From IMG/VR virus record IMGVR_UViG_3300035659_001663, positions 1 to 64,000 of that record: 64,000 nucleotides of DNA. One strand, written 5' to 3'. Positions 8,081 to 15,165 of the stretch are shown piece after piece. A program made the position numbers and the translations under genes. A model generated the notes under the pieces. It did no database searches, had not been told where the DNA came from, and worked only from the letters and a program-made list of their open reading frames with translations. Each line of letters starts with the position of its first letter. The stretch's first letter is position 1. This stretch comes from a virus.

Positions 8081-8614
8081 ATGATACATTACATTAGCGG
8101 CGATGCAACTGATCCTGTCCAAGACAAAGCATTGATTTGTCATGTAGCAAATGATGTGGGTGCATGGGGGTCTGGTTTTGTGCTTGCTCTTTCAAAGAAG
8201 TGGATTAGTCCTGAAAAGGCATATCGCGATTGGAGAAATGGGCGAATAGATAGAGTTACACAAGTCAATATTGACAAATCATTTATATTGGGTAATGTAC
8301 AGTTCGTGCCAGTGTGCTTGCTGCAAGGTAAAGAGATTTGGGTTGCAAACATGATTGCGCAAAAGCGTTGTGGGAATCCGAAATCGACGACTGAGATCTT
8401 TTTACAATACGATCAATTGAACATCGCACTTATCAAGTCGTTTAAGTTTGCAGAAGAGAAAAAATTGTCGCTTCACATGCCTCGCATTGGTTGCGATAGA
8501 GCCGGCGGTCAATGGAGCAAAGTCAAACCATTAATTGAAACACATTCACAAGATACTGGGATTGATGTGTATGTATATGATTTGCCAGGCGTGCCAAAGA
8601 CATGGAATGACTGA
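8081..8614 (+). CDS. Macro-domain protein (ADP-ribose-binding or hydrolase)
   Basis: A 177-residue single-domain protein. It opens with IHYISGDATDPV and HVANDVGAWGSGFVLALS, the ADP-ribose loop of macro domains (GDAT, then N and a glycine-rich GxWGxGF segment). The later LSLHMPRIGCDRAGGQW matches the second phosphate loop. Proteins of this shape include Poa1p-like ADP-ribose-1''-phosphatases and DarG-type ADP-ribosyl hydrolases. AGGAGG precedes the ATG. Together with the nicotinamidase it suggests handling of NAD breakdown products or removal of ADP-ribose from DNA or protein. The precise substrate cannot be read from sequence. Confidence 0.85.
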   Translation: MIHYISGDATDPVQDKALICHVANDVGAWGSGFVLALSKKWISPEKAYRDWRNGRIDRVTQVNIDKSFILGNVQFVPVCLLQGKEIWVANMIAQKRCGNPKSTTEIFLQYDQLNIALIKSFKFAEEKKLSLHMPRIGCDRAGGQWSKVKPLIETHSQDTGIDVYVYDLPGVPKTWND

Positions 8615-8823
8615 TGATTGTCTTGACTTTAATTAATGGTATAGTCGCAAAGTTTCGATTCAAAGAGAAAGATCTGTTTTTCTATTGGTTAATGTATGAT
8701 ATGTCAGGCGAGTATAAATACATTCATAATGATAGACATGTTAAGATAAATACTGACGATGGACAGTTAGTGATCACAGCATCAATGATCAAGAAATGTG
8801 AGCTTATTAATGAATCTTACTAG
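8614..8823 (+). CDS. Hypothetical small protein
   Basis: A 69-residue protein whose start overlaps the macro-gene stop (TGATG), indicating translational coupling. It has alternating short hydrophobic strands and charged turns (FRFKEKDLFFYWLMYD, then HVKINTDDGQLVITASM) and may be a small beta-barrel. No family recognised. Confidence 0.55.
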   Translation: MIVLTLINGIVAKFRFKEKDLFFYWLMYDMSGEYKYIHNDRHVKINTDDGQLVITASMIKKCELINESY

Positions 8824-9496
8824 TGATTCTTTTATTACTTGGGCTTCTAGATCTATCAAAAATAAAAACACATTACGACTAGTATTATTGGCATATAGAC
8901 TGGCAAAAAGTTCACAGGTTATAAAAGGTGCTGATATCAACGAGCCTGCGCAGGCTGCCAGATTTTTTGCAAATGAATATGTTGAGGGTGACCAGCAACG
9001 ACTTAGTATGAATATTGTGGCTTTATTACTTAGTTATGTAGTTGATGTAAATCTTTTGACGATGGATGATGTCTATTTTATTTTTGGAAAAGTTGTACAT
9101 GAAAAAGTACGATCACTCGATTTAATAGAGACTATTGTTTCATCGAATGCAAAAATAACAGATGCAAAGCAATGTCGGTATGTCAACCAATTCACAGAAG
9201 ATCACATTCTTATAAAAGCATCTGTTATCATTGTTAGACTGAGAGCTTTACAACTAAGCAAGAATAAAGGGTTACCTATAAAGATACATAGTAGGTATCT
9301 ACCAATCTTCGATACTTATATTCAAATCGGCAATAAAGTTGCTACAGAATTACGAAAATGGTTGTTACAGAAGATCAAGCAGGCGCAAACATCTGGTACT
9401 GACTATAATTTAACTGCCGGTGACCTTTTCTCATACTTTTCAATCGTGTCAGATAGACGATTGAAGACTAAGTCCCTCGAATTACTTCTCCGTTGA
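8798..9496 (+). CDS. Hypothetical helical protein
   Basis: A 232-residue protein of unknown function, predicted largely helical. It starts at a GTG at 8798 within the end of the preceding gene, or at the ATG at 8810 four codons later; neither has a clear ribosome binding site. The C-terminal half is basic (RKWLLQKIKQAQ). It is the last gene before a 190-bp spacer with strong RNA hairpins. Confidence 0.6.
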   Translation: MSLLMNLTSDSFITWASRSIKNKNTLRLVLLAYRLAKSSQVIKGADINEPAQAARFFANEYVEGDQQRLSMNIVALLLSYVVDVNLLTMDDVYFIFGKVVHEKVRSLDLIETIVSSNAKITDAKQCRYVNQFTEDHILIKASVIIVRLRALQLSKNKGLPIKIHSRYLPIFDTYIQIGNKVATELRKWLLQKIKQAQTSGTDYNLTAGDLFSYFSIVSDRRLKTKSLELLLR

Positions 9497-9529
9497 TTTA
9501 TTTCTGAATTGTAAATCAATTGATAATTT
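9493..9529 (+). terminator. Candidate AT-rich terminator
   Basis: TTGATTTA and TAAATCAA form an 8-bp stem overlapping the stop codon of the upstream gene. The loop is 11 nt, and a short T-rich tail follows. The stem is weak in G/C, so termination would be partial. Confidence 0.35.
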
Positions 9530-9597
9530 TTGTTTATATAGATCTATAATTATCTAAGAGGAGGTCTAAGCGGTTAAAAGATCGATGAAATTGAAAT

Positions 9598-9670
9598 GTG
9601 ACTGAAGAAAAAGTCACAAAGTATTAACGTTACACTAATTCACAGTGTGACACGAACTGAACAAAGGTTC
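9598..9670 (+). promoter_or_regulatory. Structured 5' leader with three consecutive hairpins
   Basis: Between 9497 and 9684, ahead of the 319-aa gene, three stem-loops follow each other: GTGACT/AGTCAC at 9598-9617, an 8-bp stem at 9629-9651 (GTTACACT with AGTGTGAC, one wobble) and GAACT/GGTTC at 9654-9670 (one wobble). An AGGAGG copy at about 9560 is not followed by an open frame of useful length. The real ribosome binding site (AAGGAG) lies after the last hairpin. This looks like a folded untranslated leader or a protein-binding site. Confidence 0.45.
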
Positions 9671-9684
9671 AACAAACAAGGAGA

Positions 9685-10644
9685 TTGAAAATGAAGTTTA
9701 CTAATCCTGCCATTTGTGCCCGCATTAAAGAAGCTGCTGCTGTTGTTAATCCCTACGTTAAAGACATTCCAGCTGAAGAAATTATTTATGACGTGCTAGA
9801 TAAAGTCGGTGTCATTGATAAGTCTGAGTTAAGCATAAAACTGTTAGAAAGCCAAATAACGATTGCCGATTTTAATGAAGCATTTAGTCGTATACTAACT
9901 AAATGCTTCTATCCAGTGCCTGCTGCTAGAGTCAGAGTAATTTTGTCAATTTTGCAAGGAAAAGATCCATTCAAGCAGTCTGAGTGGCAAATAACGAATG
10001 ATTCACCGAATATTACTGCTTCACCAGACGCAATGACGTTCAAGTTACTGCTTGACACTATGCAGCAAAACAAACCAATAGGTCAACTATCAGATCTTGA
10101 ATTGATTTCTAAGTATGGTAAAGATTGTTCTTCTGAAGTTGAATGCGAACTTCTTAAGAGATCTAAAGGCCGACCATGCATCATATTCAAAAATGATGAT
10201 ACTGTCGATACTGACAATTCTCTAATACTGCTACGAAAAGCAAGACACCAAGAGACTCCAAGTACTTATGCTGTTGATTCTGGTATCAAATCTGTTTACA
10301 AAGTTGGTGACTTTCCCATGAATGTGTTGTATGAATGTCCTATTCATTCACATATTTTGTTAGTTGATGGATACTGTGAAGAATGCGGAATTAAATGGCT
10401 TGACTTTGAAGTCAATCGAAGCAAGCACATTTTCTTGCGAATGATGTCAGAATCTGCAAAAATTGATCCTATCAATTTGAGAGCTTATTTGCAACAGTCA
10501 TTTGAACAATTGACGCAATTGTATCCAAAAGTGTATATGAAATTTGTTGAATTGTATGAAGAAGATAAGTTACCAACATTGAAGCGCAGATTATCTAAGG
10601 CAAAAAACGGCGATCCATTTAGAGTCATCCACACACAGTATTAG
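9685..10644 (+). CDS. Hypothetical zinc-ribbon protein (pair member 1)
   Basis: A 319-residue protein of unknown function. A zinc ribbon at about 218-236 reads CPIHSHILLVDGYCEECGIKW, with one Cys, one His and a CxxC pair as likely ligands. The N-terminal 110 residues are helical. The next gene carries a closely similar ribbon (CPVH...GQLCPECNFKW), so the two likely share a partner or origin. AAGGAG precedes the ATG and a folded leader lies upstream. It belongs to the vWA/PP2C/kinase island by position. Confidence 0.65.
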   Translation: MKMKFTNPAICARIKEAAAVVNPYVKDIPAEEIIYDVLDKVGVIDKSELSIKLLESQITIADFNEAFSRILTKCFYPVPAARVRVILSILQGKDPFKQSEWQITNDSPNITASPDAMTFKLLLDTMQQNKPIGQLSDLELISKYGKDCSSEVECELLKRSKGRPCIIFKNDDTVDTDNSLILLRKARHQETPSTYAVDSGIKSVYKVGDFPMNVLYECPIHSHILLVDGYCEECGIKWLDFEVNRSKHIFLRMMSESAKIDPINLRAYLQQSFEQLTQLYPKVYMKFVELYEEDKLPTLKRRLSKAKNGDPFRVIHTQY

Positions 10645-10678
10645 AGCTATGCTCCCTCATTTATAGAAGGGAAATGTT

Positions 10679-11869
10679 ATGATCTCGAGAAATGCAGTTG
10701 GTTTTTCTATGGCTCCTAATATGTGTCGTGTTATGGAGTCAGATGGATTTTTTGCATCAATTATGCGATCAGATAAGAAGAAAGACAGTGATGATTCATC
10801 ATTGCCACCAGGTATACCTATTCCAGTGCTACCTGTAGATTATCTTAAGAGTCGACCAGATTTTTGGGTTGGTGGTCAGGGTTCATATGTTTGTCCTGTC
10901 GAATCAGATTGGGCTCTATGGTTCAACTGGGTTATGAACAATAATGATATATCAATTCTTACATCTGTAAAAGGCATGAACCCAATTACTGGGCAACGTA
11001 CATCAGGTTTACAACTTGAACAGTATAAAGAAAAATGTCCAGTACATAATGTAAAATTTCTACATGGTCAATTGTGTCCTGAGTGTAATTTTAAGTGGCC
11101 TGAACAAAACTATATAGCTGACCCAATGCCATTTTATTGGGATGGATTTAGATCAGCTGATGGCACTGTTAGACAATTCTATTTCACTGAAGACATGATG
11201 AAGTCAGTGCCAGAATTAGTTATTGGAAAAGATGATACTGTTCCAGCATTTGGATTTTGTTTTTATCAGTTGAAGAATCGAAAAACAAATTATGAAAATG
11301 GTAATCGATATAAGAACAAATTTCCAAAAGAGTTTCGTTATAGTGGATCTTCTGGATACTCGGGCGATGGTTCTTCAGGATTGTCTGGATACACAGGTGG
11401 TGGTTCTTCTATACGTATGAAGAGTTTAATTCATCCAGATGTGTTTTGTAGAACAATTTCAGATTTGAAAGCAGATAGTTCGTCAATATCAATTTATCAT
11501 ACTAGTTCTAGTGCTGATGCTAGTAGCACATTACTTAATTGTTGTAACACGAAATCTGATTCAATGTCTTTTACATCATCGCATGATTCAATGTTAGGTT
11601 TAGGTTCAGCTGTGCCATGTGCTGCTGCAGTGACTGAACGATCAATGACAGCTGAAGTTGGTATTGGTGCAGGCGCTAAAATCTCTCAAAATATAATGCG
11701 TGATAGACATTCTATAGATGAATGGCAAGAAAAGCCTGCAGGTATTATTCGATTATATTTTGTGTTTCGTGAACAGTTTGAACGATATGTAGAAGATGGT
11801 TTAAGAGATTTATCGGGAATGAAAGAGGGATATTTGAATTCGATACCTGTAGGAGGAACAAATGAATAA
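10679..11869 (+). CDS. Hypothetical zinc-ribbon protein (pair member 2) with Ser/Gly linker
   Basis: A 396-residue protein. A zinc ribbon at about 120-138 (CPVH, then CPECNFKW) resembles that of the preceding gene. After it comes a Ser/Gly/Tyr repeat linker (GYSGDGSSGLSGYTGGGSS), then a Ser- and Cys-rich stretch. The C-terminal domain begins near GAGAKISQNIMRDR and ends with aromatic strands (IIRLYFVFREQF). The gene overlaps the following vWA gene by 8 bp. The position beside a vWA gene suggests a target or ligand of the vWA protein; the function is unknown. Confidence 0.65.
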   Translation: MISRNAVGFSMAPNMCRVMESDGFFASIMRSDKKKDSDDSSLPPGIPIPVLPVDYLKSRPDFWVGGQGSYVCPVESDWALWFNWVMNNNDISILTSVKGMNPITGQRTSGLQLEQYKEKCPVHNVKFLHGQLCPECNFKWPEQNYIADPMPFYWDGFRSADGTVRQFYFTEDMMKSVPELVIGKDDTVPAFGFCFYQLKNRKTNYENGNRYKNKFPKEFRYSGSSGYSGDGSSGLSGYTGGGSSIRMKSLIHPDVFCRTISDLKADSSSISIYHTSSSADASSTLLNCCNTKSDSMSFTSSHDSMLGLGSAVPCAAAVTERSMTAEVGIGAGAKISQNIMRDRHSIDEWQEKPAGIIRLYFVFREQFERYVEDGLRDLSGMKEGYLNSIPVGGTNE

Positions 11870-12578
11870 GGTTGACTTGTTATTTATTGTTGATGTTACT
11901 GGGTCAATGAGTGGATTTATACAAGACGCAAAATGCAGAATGCAAAAGATATTGTCAAGTTTGACAACTGAATTTGAGATCGATTTGAAAGTCGGTTTAA
12001 GTTTGTATCGTGATCATCCATCGCAAGACAAGTCATTTGTTACTGCAGTATTTGATTTAATGGATATTGACAAAATGAATGAAACTATTAGTGAAATAAC
12101 AGTTAATGGCGGTGGTGACGCACCAGAAGCTGTTATTGATGGTATTGTTGATGGCGTATCTGGAATGAATTGGCGAGATAATAGCAGAAGAATTGCCTTT
12201 TTGATTGGAGATGCACCGGCTCATGGAATGACAGAAAATGAGAGTTGTTGTCAATGCGGATTAACATGGGGAAATGCAGTATCAGTAACGCAAAAGAACA
12301 AAGTTGTAATTTACGCAGTACTGTTGTCAAGCGATTCAATTGCTAGATTAAATTTCAGGACAATTGCTAATTTCACTGGTGGAATGTTGATTGAGAATGA
12401 TAATGCGATGAATGTGATACTAGATACTTTGAAGACAGAGTTTGACAATGTCAATTTAGATGCTAAGGTGCTTGAAATGTTGTCTAAAAATAGTAATGTA
12501 GATGATATTTGTAAGATGTTGAATATTGATCGAGATGAATTTACATCGTCAACGTCAAGAATTGTTCAGTTCATCTAA
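11862..12578 (+). CDS. Second vWA-domain protein
   Basis: A 238-residue protein with a vWA fold from its first residues: LLFIVDVTGSMSGFI carries the DxTGS metal site, GGGDAPEAVIDG supplies the threonine-region equivalent and FLIGDAPAHG the late aspartate. This form resembles the vWA domains of alpha-kinase-associated and TerY-like proteins more than the vWA at 7229. AGGAGG precedes the ATG, which lies inside the preceding gene, so expression is coupled. A short helical C-terminus (SKNSNVDDICKML) may bind a partner. A terminator follows. Confidence 0.8.
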   Translation: MNKVDLLFIVDVTGSMSGFIQDAKCRMQKILSSLTTEFEIDLKVGLSLYRDHPSQDKSFVTAVFDLMDIDKMNETISEITVNGGGDAPEAVIDGIVDGVSGMNWRDNSRRIAFLIGDAPAHGMTENESCCQCGLTWGNAVSVTQKNKVVIYAVLLSSDSIARLNFRTIANFTGGMLIENDNAMNVILDTLKTEFDNVNLDAKVLEMLSKNSNVDDICKMLNIDRDEFTSSTSRIVQFI

Positions 12579-12600
12579 ACGCGCTTATTGACTGTTGTAC

Positions 12601-12639
12601 TTAAAGCTTGATAGAAATGTCAAGCTTTAATTTTGTTTT
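12601..12639 (+). terminator. Rho-independent terminator closing the accessory island
   Basis: An 11-bp perfect stem (TTAAAGCTTGA with TCAAGCTTTAA) and an 8-nt loop are followed by TTTTGTTTTG. It lies just after the second vWA gene and marks the right end of the island. Confidence 0.75.
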
Positions 12640-12698
12640 GATATTACGATTATCATTGATAGATGTGGTTGTTATCTGTCGTCAGTAAGGGAATAGTT

Positions 12699-14036
12699 AT
12701 GAATCATTTAGCATTAATTCAGGATGAGTTTTTGAAGATAGCAAAAGATAAAATTGCTATTGATCCTGATTGGTGGAAAAAACTTACTCCTGAACAGCAA
12801 CGTGAGTATATTAGTACTCATCGAAAGACTAAGTTACGACCATTATCAAGACCGACAATGTCAAATAAAGAGTTATTAAAGAAGCAGCATCCGGCAATTG
12901 ACGAACAACAAATTCAGGATCGGACTACTCGTAGAATTTTAGCGCAGACGCCAAAGAATTGGAAACAAACATTACTATATAACGGAATGGGTGAGGGATC
13001 AGAAACAGTTCAATTGTCAGATGCATTAAGACCGAGACAGATAAAAGAAGCATTTGAAGACACGACAGTAATAGCAGTTGTTGGTTTTGAAGGTGGTCGA
13101 CCAATAACTGACATGAAACCTGCATTTTTCATGAAGCGGTCTGGATATAAAGATGATAGATTTAATTGCGAAGTTCCTGAATTGCAAAATGGCAATGTCG
13201 TTAAGAATCAAAAAGGTGAAATAGCTGTCAAGACTATAGCTGAAGAGACTACAAAATGGCGCGGTGGTAGTAGATTTCGTCCAGCACATTCTTATGTCGA
13301 TAGAAAATCTGACTTAAGAATGTCAAAGATTATAGAGATGATGCCTGACAAACCGTATACTATATTTGCAGTCAAGTTAGATCCTAAACGTATAGAAGCA
13401 AAGCAGATGCGATCTGCTCTTAAAGATACAAGTAAAGTTCGTGAAGTTGAGAAGAAAATAGTTGCAAATGCAGCAAAACCAATTTATGACTTTTATTCTG
13501 ATGAATTACAATCTAACATAGCCGTGATACAAAAAGCTTCAATACCATCGTTTAATGATGTATTAGATGACAAAAGTAATTCTCGTCAAGAAAGAGACGC
13601 AATAGAATTAGCATTTCATAAAGTGCAAAATGCAAGATCAAAATTGTCATCATTATCGTCAGCTATTCATAGTATTTATTGGAATCATTTACCACGAGCT
13701 GGCGAGCAGTTAATTGACCCTAAACATTCTGATTCGAGCAAGCAAGAAGTTAAGAGATTTTTAGAGAAAGTGACTGAGTTAAAGAAACAGTTTGCGAATG
13801 AATATTATTCAATAATTCGTGATAGATGTTATGATGTGACTAGACAATTAACAAACAAACAATTTGATGATGCAGTTGATGTAGTTAAAGATCTCAATCT
13901 TAAGAAAGCAATACCGATGATTGATAATTTGAGAACAGTTAGTGATCCGACAACTTTCACTAATGGTGTTGTAGCTGTTAGACAAAAAATGCTTGAAGAA
14001 GCAAAAAAGTATTTACCTGAAAGTCAACAACAGTAA
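12699..14036 (+). CDS. Hypothetical protein, possibly virion-associated
   Basis: A 445-residue protein from the ATG at 12699, which has AAGGGA upstream; an in-frame ATG at 12663 has none. The N-terminus holds a DPDWWKKLTPEQQREYIS segment of a kind I associate with phage structural or virion proteins. The middle is beta-rich around VIAVVGFEGG and AEETTKWRGGSRFR. The C-terminal 200 residues are helical and rich in Lys and Glu, probably coiled coil. No catalytic motif was recognised. It begins a run of genes leading into the fibre region. Confidence 0.6.
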   Translation: MNHLALIQDEFLKIAKDKIAIDPDWWKKLTPEQQREYISTHRKTKLRPLSRPTMSNKELLKKQHPAIDEQQIQDRTTRRILAQTPKNWKQTLLYNGMGEGSETVQLSDALRPRQIKEAFEDTTVIAVVGFEGGRPITDMKPAFFMKRSGYKDDRFNCEVPELQNGNVVKNQKGEIAVKTIAEETTKWRGGSRFRPAHSYVDRKSDLRMSKIIEMMPDKPYTIFAVKLDPKRIEAKQMRSALKDTSKVREVEKKIVANAAKPIYDFYSDELQSNIAVIQKASIPSFNDVLDDKSNSRQERDAIELAFHKVQNARSKLSSLSSAIHSIYWNHLPRAGEQLIDPKHSDSSKQEVKRFLEKVTELKKQFANEYYSIIRDRCYDVTRQLTNKQFDDAVDVVKDLNLKKAIPMIDNLRTVSDPTTFTNGVVAVRQKMLEEAKKYLPESQQQ

Positions 14037-14050
14037 CTAAGGAGGTCAAT

Positions 14051-14272
14051 ATGGCAGCGTCAGGTCAAAAAGTCACCGTTTCTGCAGGCATTTCACGTAA
14101 AGTTCAAGCTCCTGATTTTAATGACAAAAAATTTGCAAATGTTGAACCGACTACAGGAACAGTTGTATCGAGCGAGTATTCGACAACTGCTGGCGTTTCA
14201 TCTACTATGTCAAATCGTTCTAAAGAGGGTCTTAGCACGGGTGGATATGACAGACATTTTAATGTGTATTGA
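14051..14272 (+). CDS. Small probable virion protein (short paralogue)
   Basis: A 73-residue protein with an AAGGAGG ribosome binding site. It shares its beginning and end with the next gene: here APDFNDKKFA and SNRSKEGLSTGGYDRHFNVY, there TPNYGDPKFA and YNRTKEGLTSSYDRQFNVY. The pair is therefore paralogous, and the longer one holds an extra domain in the middle. Small Ser/Thr/Gly-rich proteins of this type are often minor virion components, which is inference. Confidence 0.65.
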   Translation: MAASGQKVTVSAGISRKVQAPDFNDKKFANVEPTTGTVVSSEYSTTAGVSSTMSNRSKEGLSTGGYDRHFNVY

Positions 14273-14301
14273 ATAAACTTCAAAACTTTTAGGAGGACAA
14301 T

Positions 14302-15024
14302 ATGGTAACAGGGCCAACATTAGTTTCAGTCGGTGGTACATCAGCAAAAGTTGACACGCCTAATTATGGTGATCCTAAGTTTGCAACTGGTGATATTGTA
14401 ATTGGATCAGCTGTCAAGAGTATGGTGGCACCTGTATCGACTGTTTCAGTGATAGCTGACAATGCTGGAACATACACAGTAGGCGCAGTGACGTTGAAGA
14501 TCAATGGTCATGCTGCAACTGCTGCATACAATGCGACAAAGAATCAGACATTGACAGATTTAGCAGCTGCTATTGCTGCTGCTGACGTTGTAAATGTTGC
14601 GACTGCAGTGTATTCGAGTGTGACGCACACAATAACTATTACTGCAAATACGAACAAACTCGTAGTCGTTTCAGATTTAGTTTTGACAGCTATCACTGGA
14701 ACAATGACGATGGTTGTGAATCAGTCTGGTGCAAATGGTGATTGTTATATAGCACCTGCTACTGCAAATGGTTGGACAATTAATCGTAAATATACATGGG
14801 AAGCAGCAGCATGGGTTGAATCATTACCAGTAACTGGTGAAGTTGTATGGGTGAGCAATCAAAGTAGAGATTATAAGTGGAGTGGTACTGCATGGGTAGC
14901 TAGTGTAATGGCTAATGTCGCTTGTCAGTTGACTACAAGTGCAGTGGGGGTCTCTTCACCCATGTACAATCGTACTAAAGAGGGTTTGACAAGCAGTTAT
15001 GATAGACAGTTCAATGTGTATTAA
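14302..15024 (+). CDS. Probable virion protein with inserted beta-domain (long paralogue)
   Basis: A 240-residue protein with AGGAGG before the ATG. The first 35 and last 30 residues match the 73-aa upstream protein. The central 170 residues are Ala/Thr/Val-rich beta sequence (for example TVGAVTLKINGHAATAAYN). They end in a W-rich module (KYTWEAAAWVESLPVTGEV, then YKWSGTAWVAS) typical of phage tail or fibre proteins. This is a clear domain insertion relative to its neighbour. Location on the virion surface is inference. Confidence 0.65.
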   Translation: MVTGPTLVSVGGTSAKVDTPNYGDPKFATGDIVIGSAVKSMVAPVSTVSVIADNAGTYTVGAVTLKINGHAATAAYNATKNQTLTDLAAAIAAADVVNVATAVYSSVTHTITITANTNKLVVVSDLVLTAITGTMTMVVNQSGANGDCYIAPATANGWTINRKYTWEAAAWVESLPVTGEVVWVSNQSRDYKWSGTAWVASVMANVACQLTTSAVGVSSPMYNRTKEGLTSSYDRQFNVY

Positions 15025-15165
15025 GTTATGAATCTGCAACCATTAAGAGAGCGAGCTGACTATGGAGTTGATGGTGATCAACTTGAACGTCAGTTCGCTC
15101 TTTTGTCACGTGAAAACAAGAATCTAATCAAAGATCAATTTGCTGGTCGGTTAAAAGGAGTCAAT

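Noticed and set aside
9540-9684. Possible tRNA (GGTTCAAC resembling a T-loop)
   Set aside because: The sequence around GGTTCAAC cannot form the 5-bp T-stem, and no acceptor or anticodon stems fit; the stems found are ordinary hairpins.
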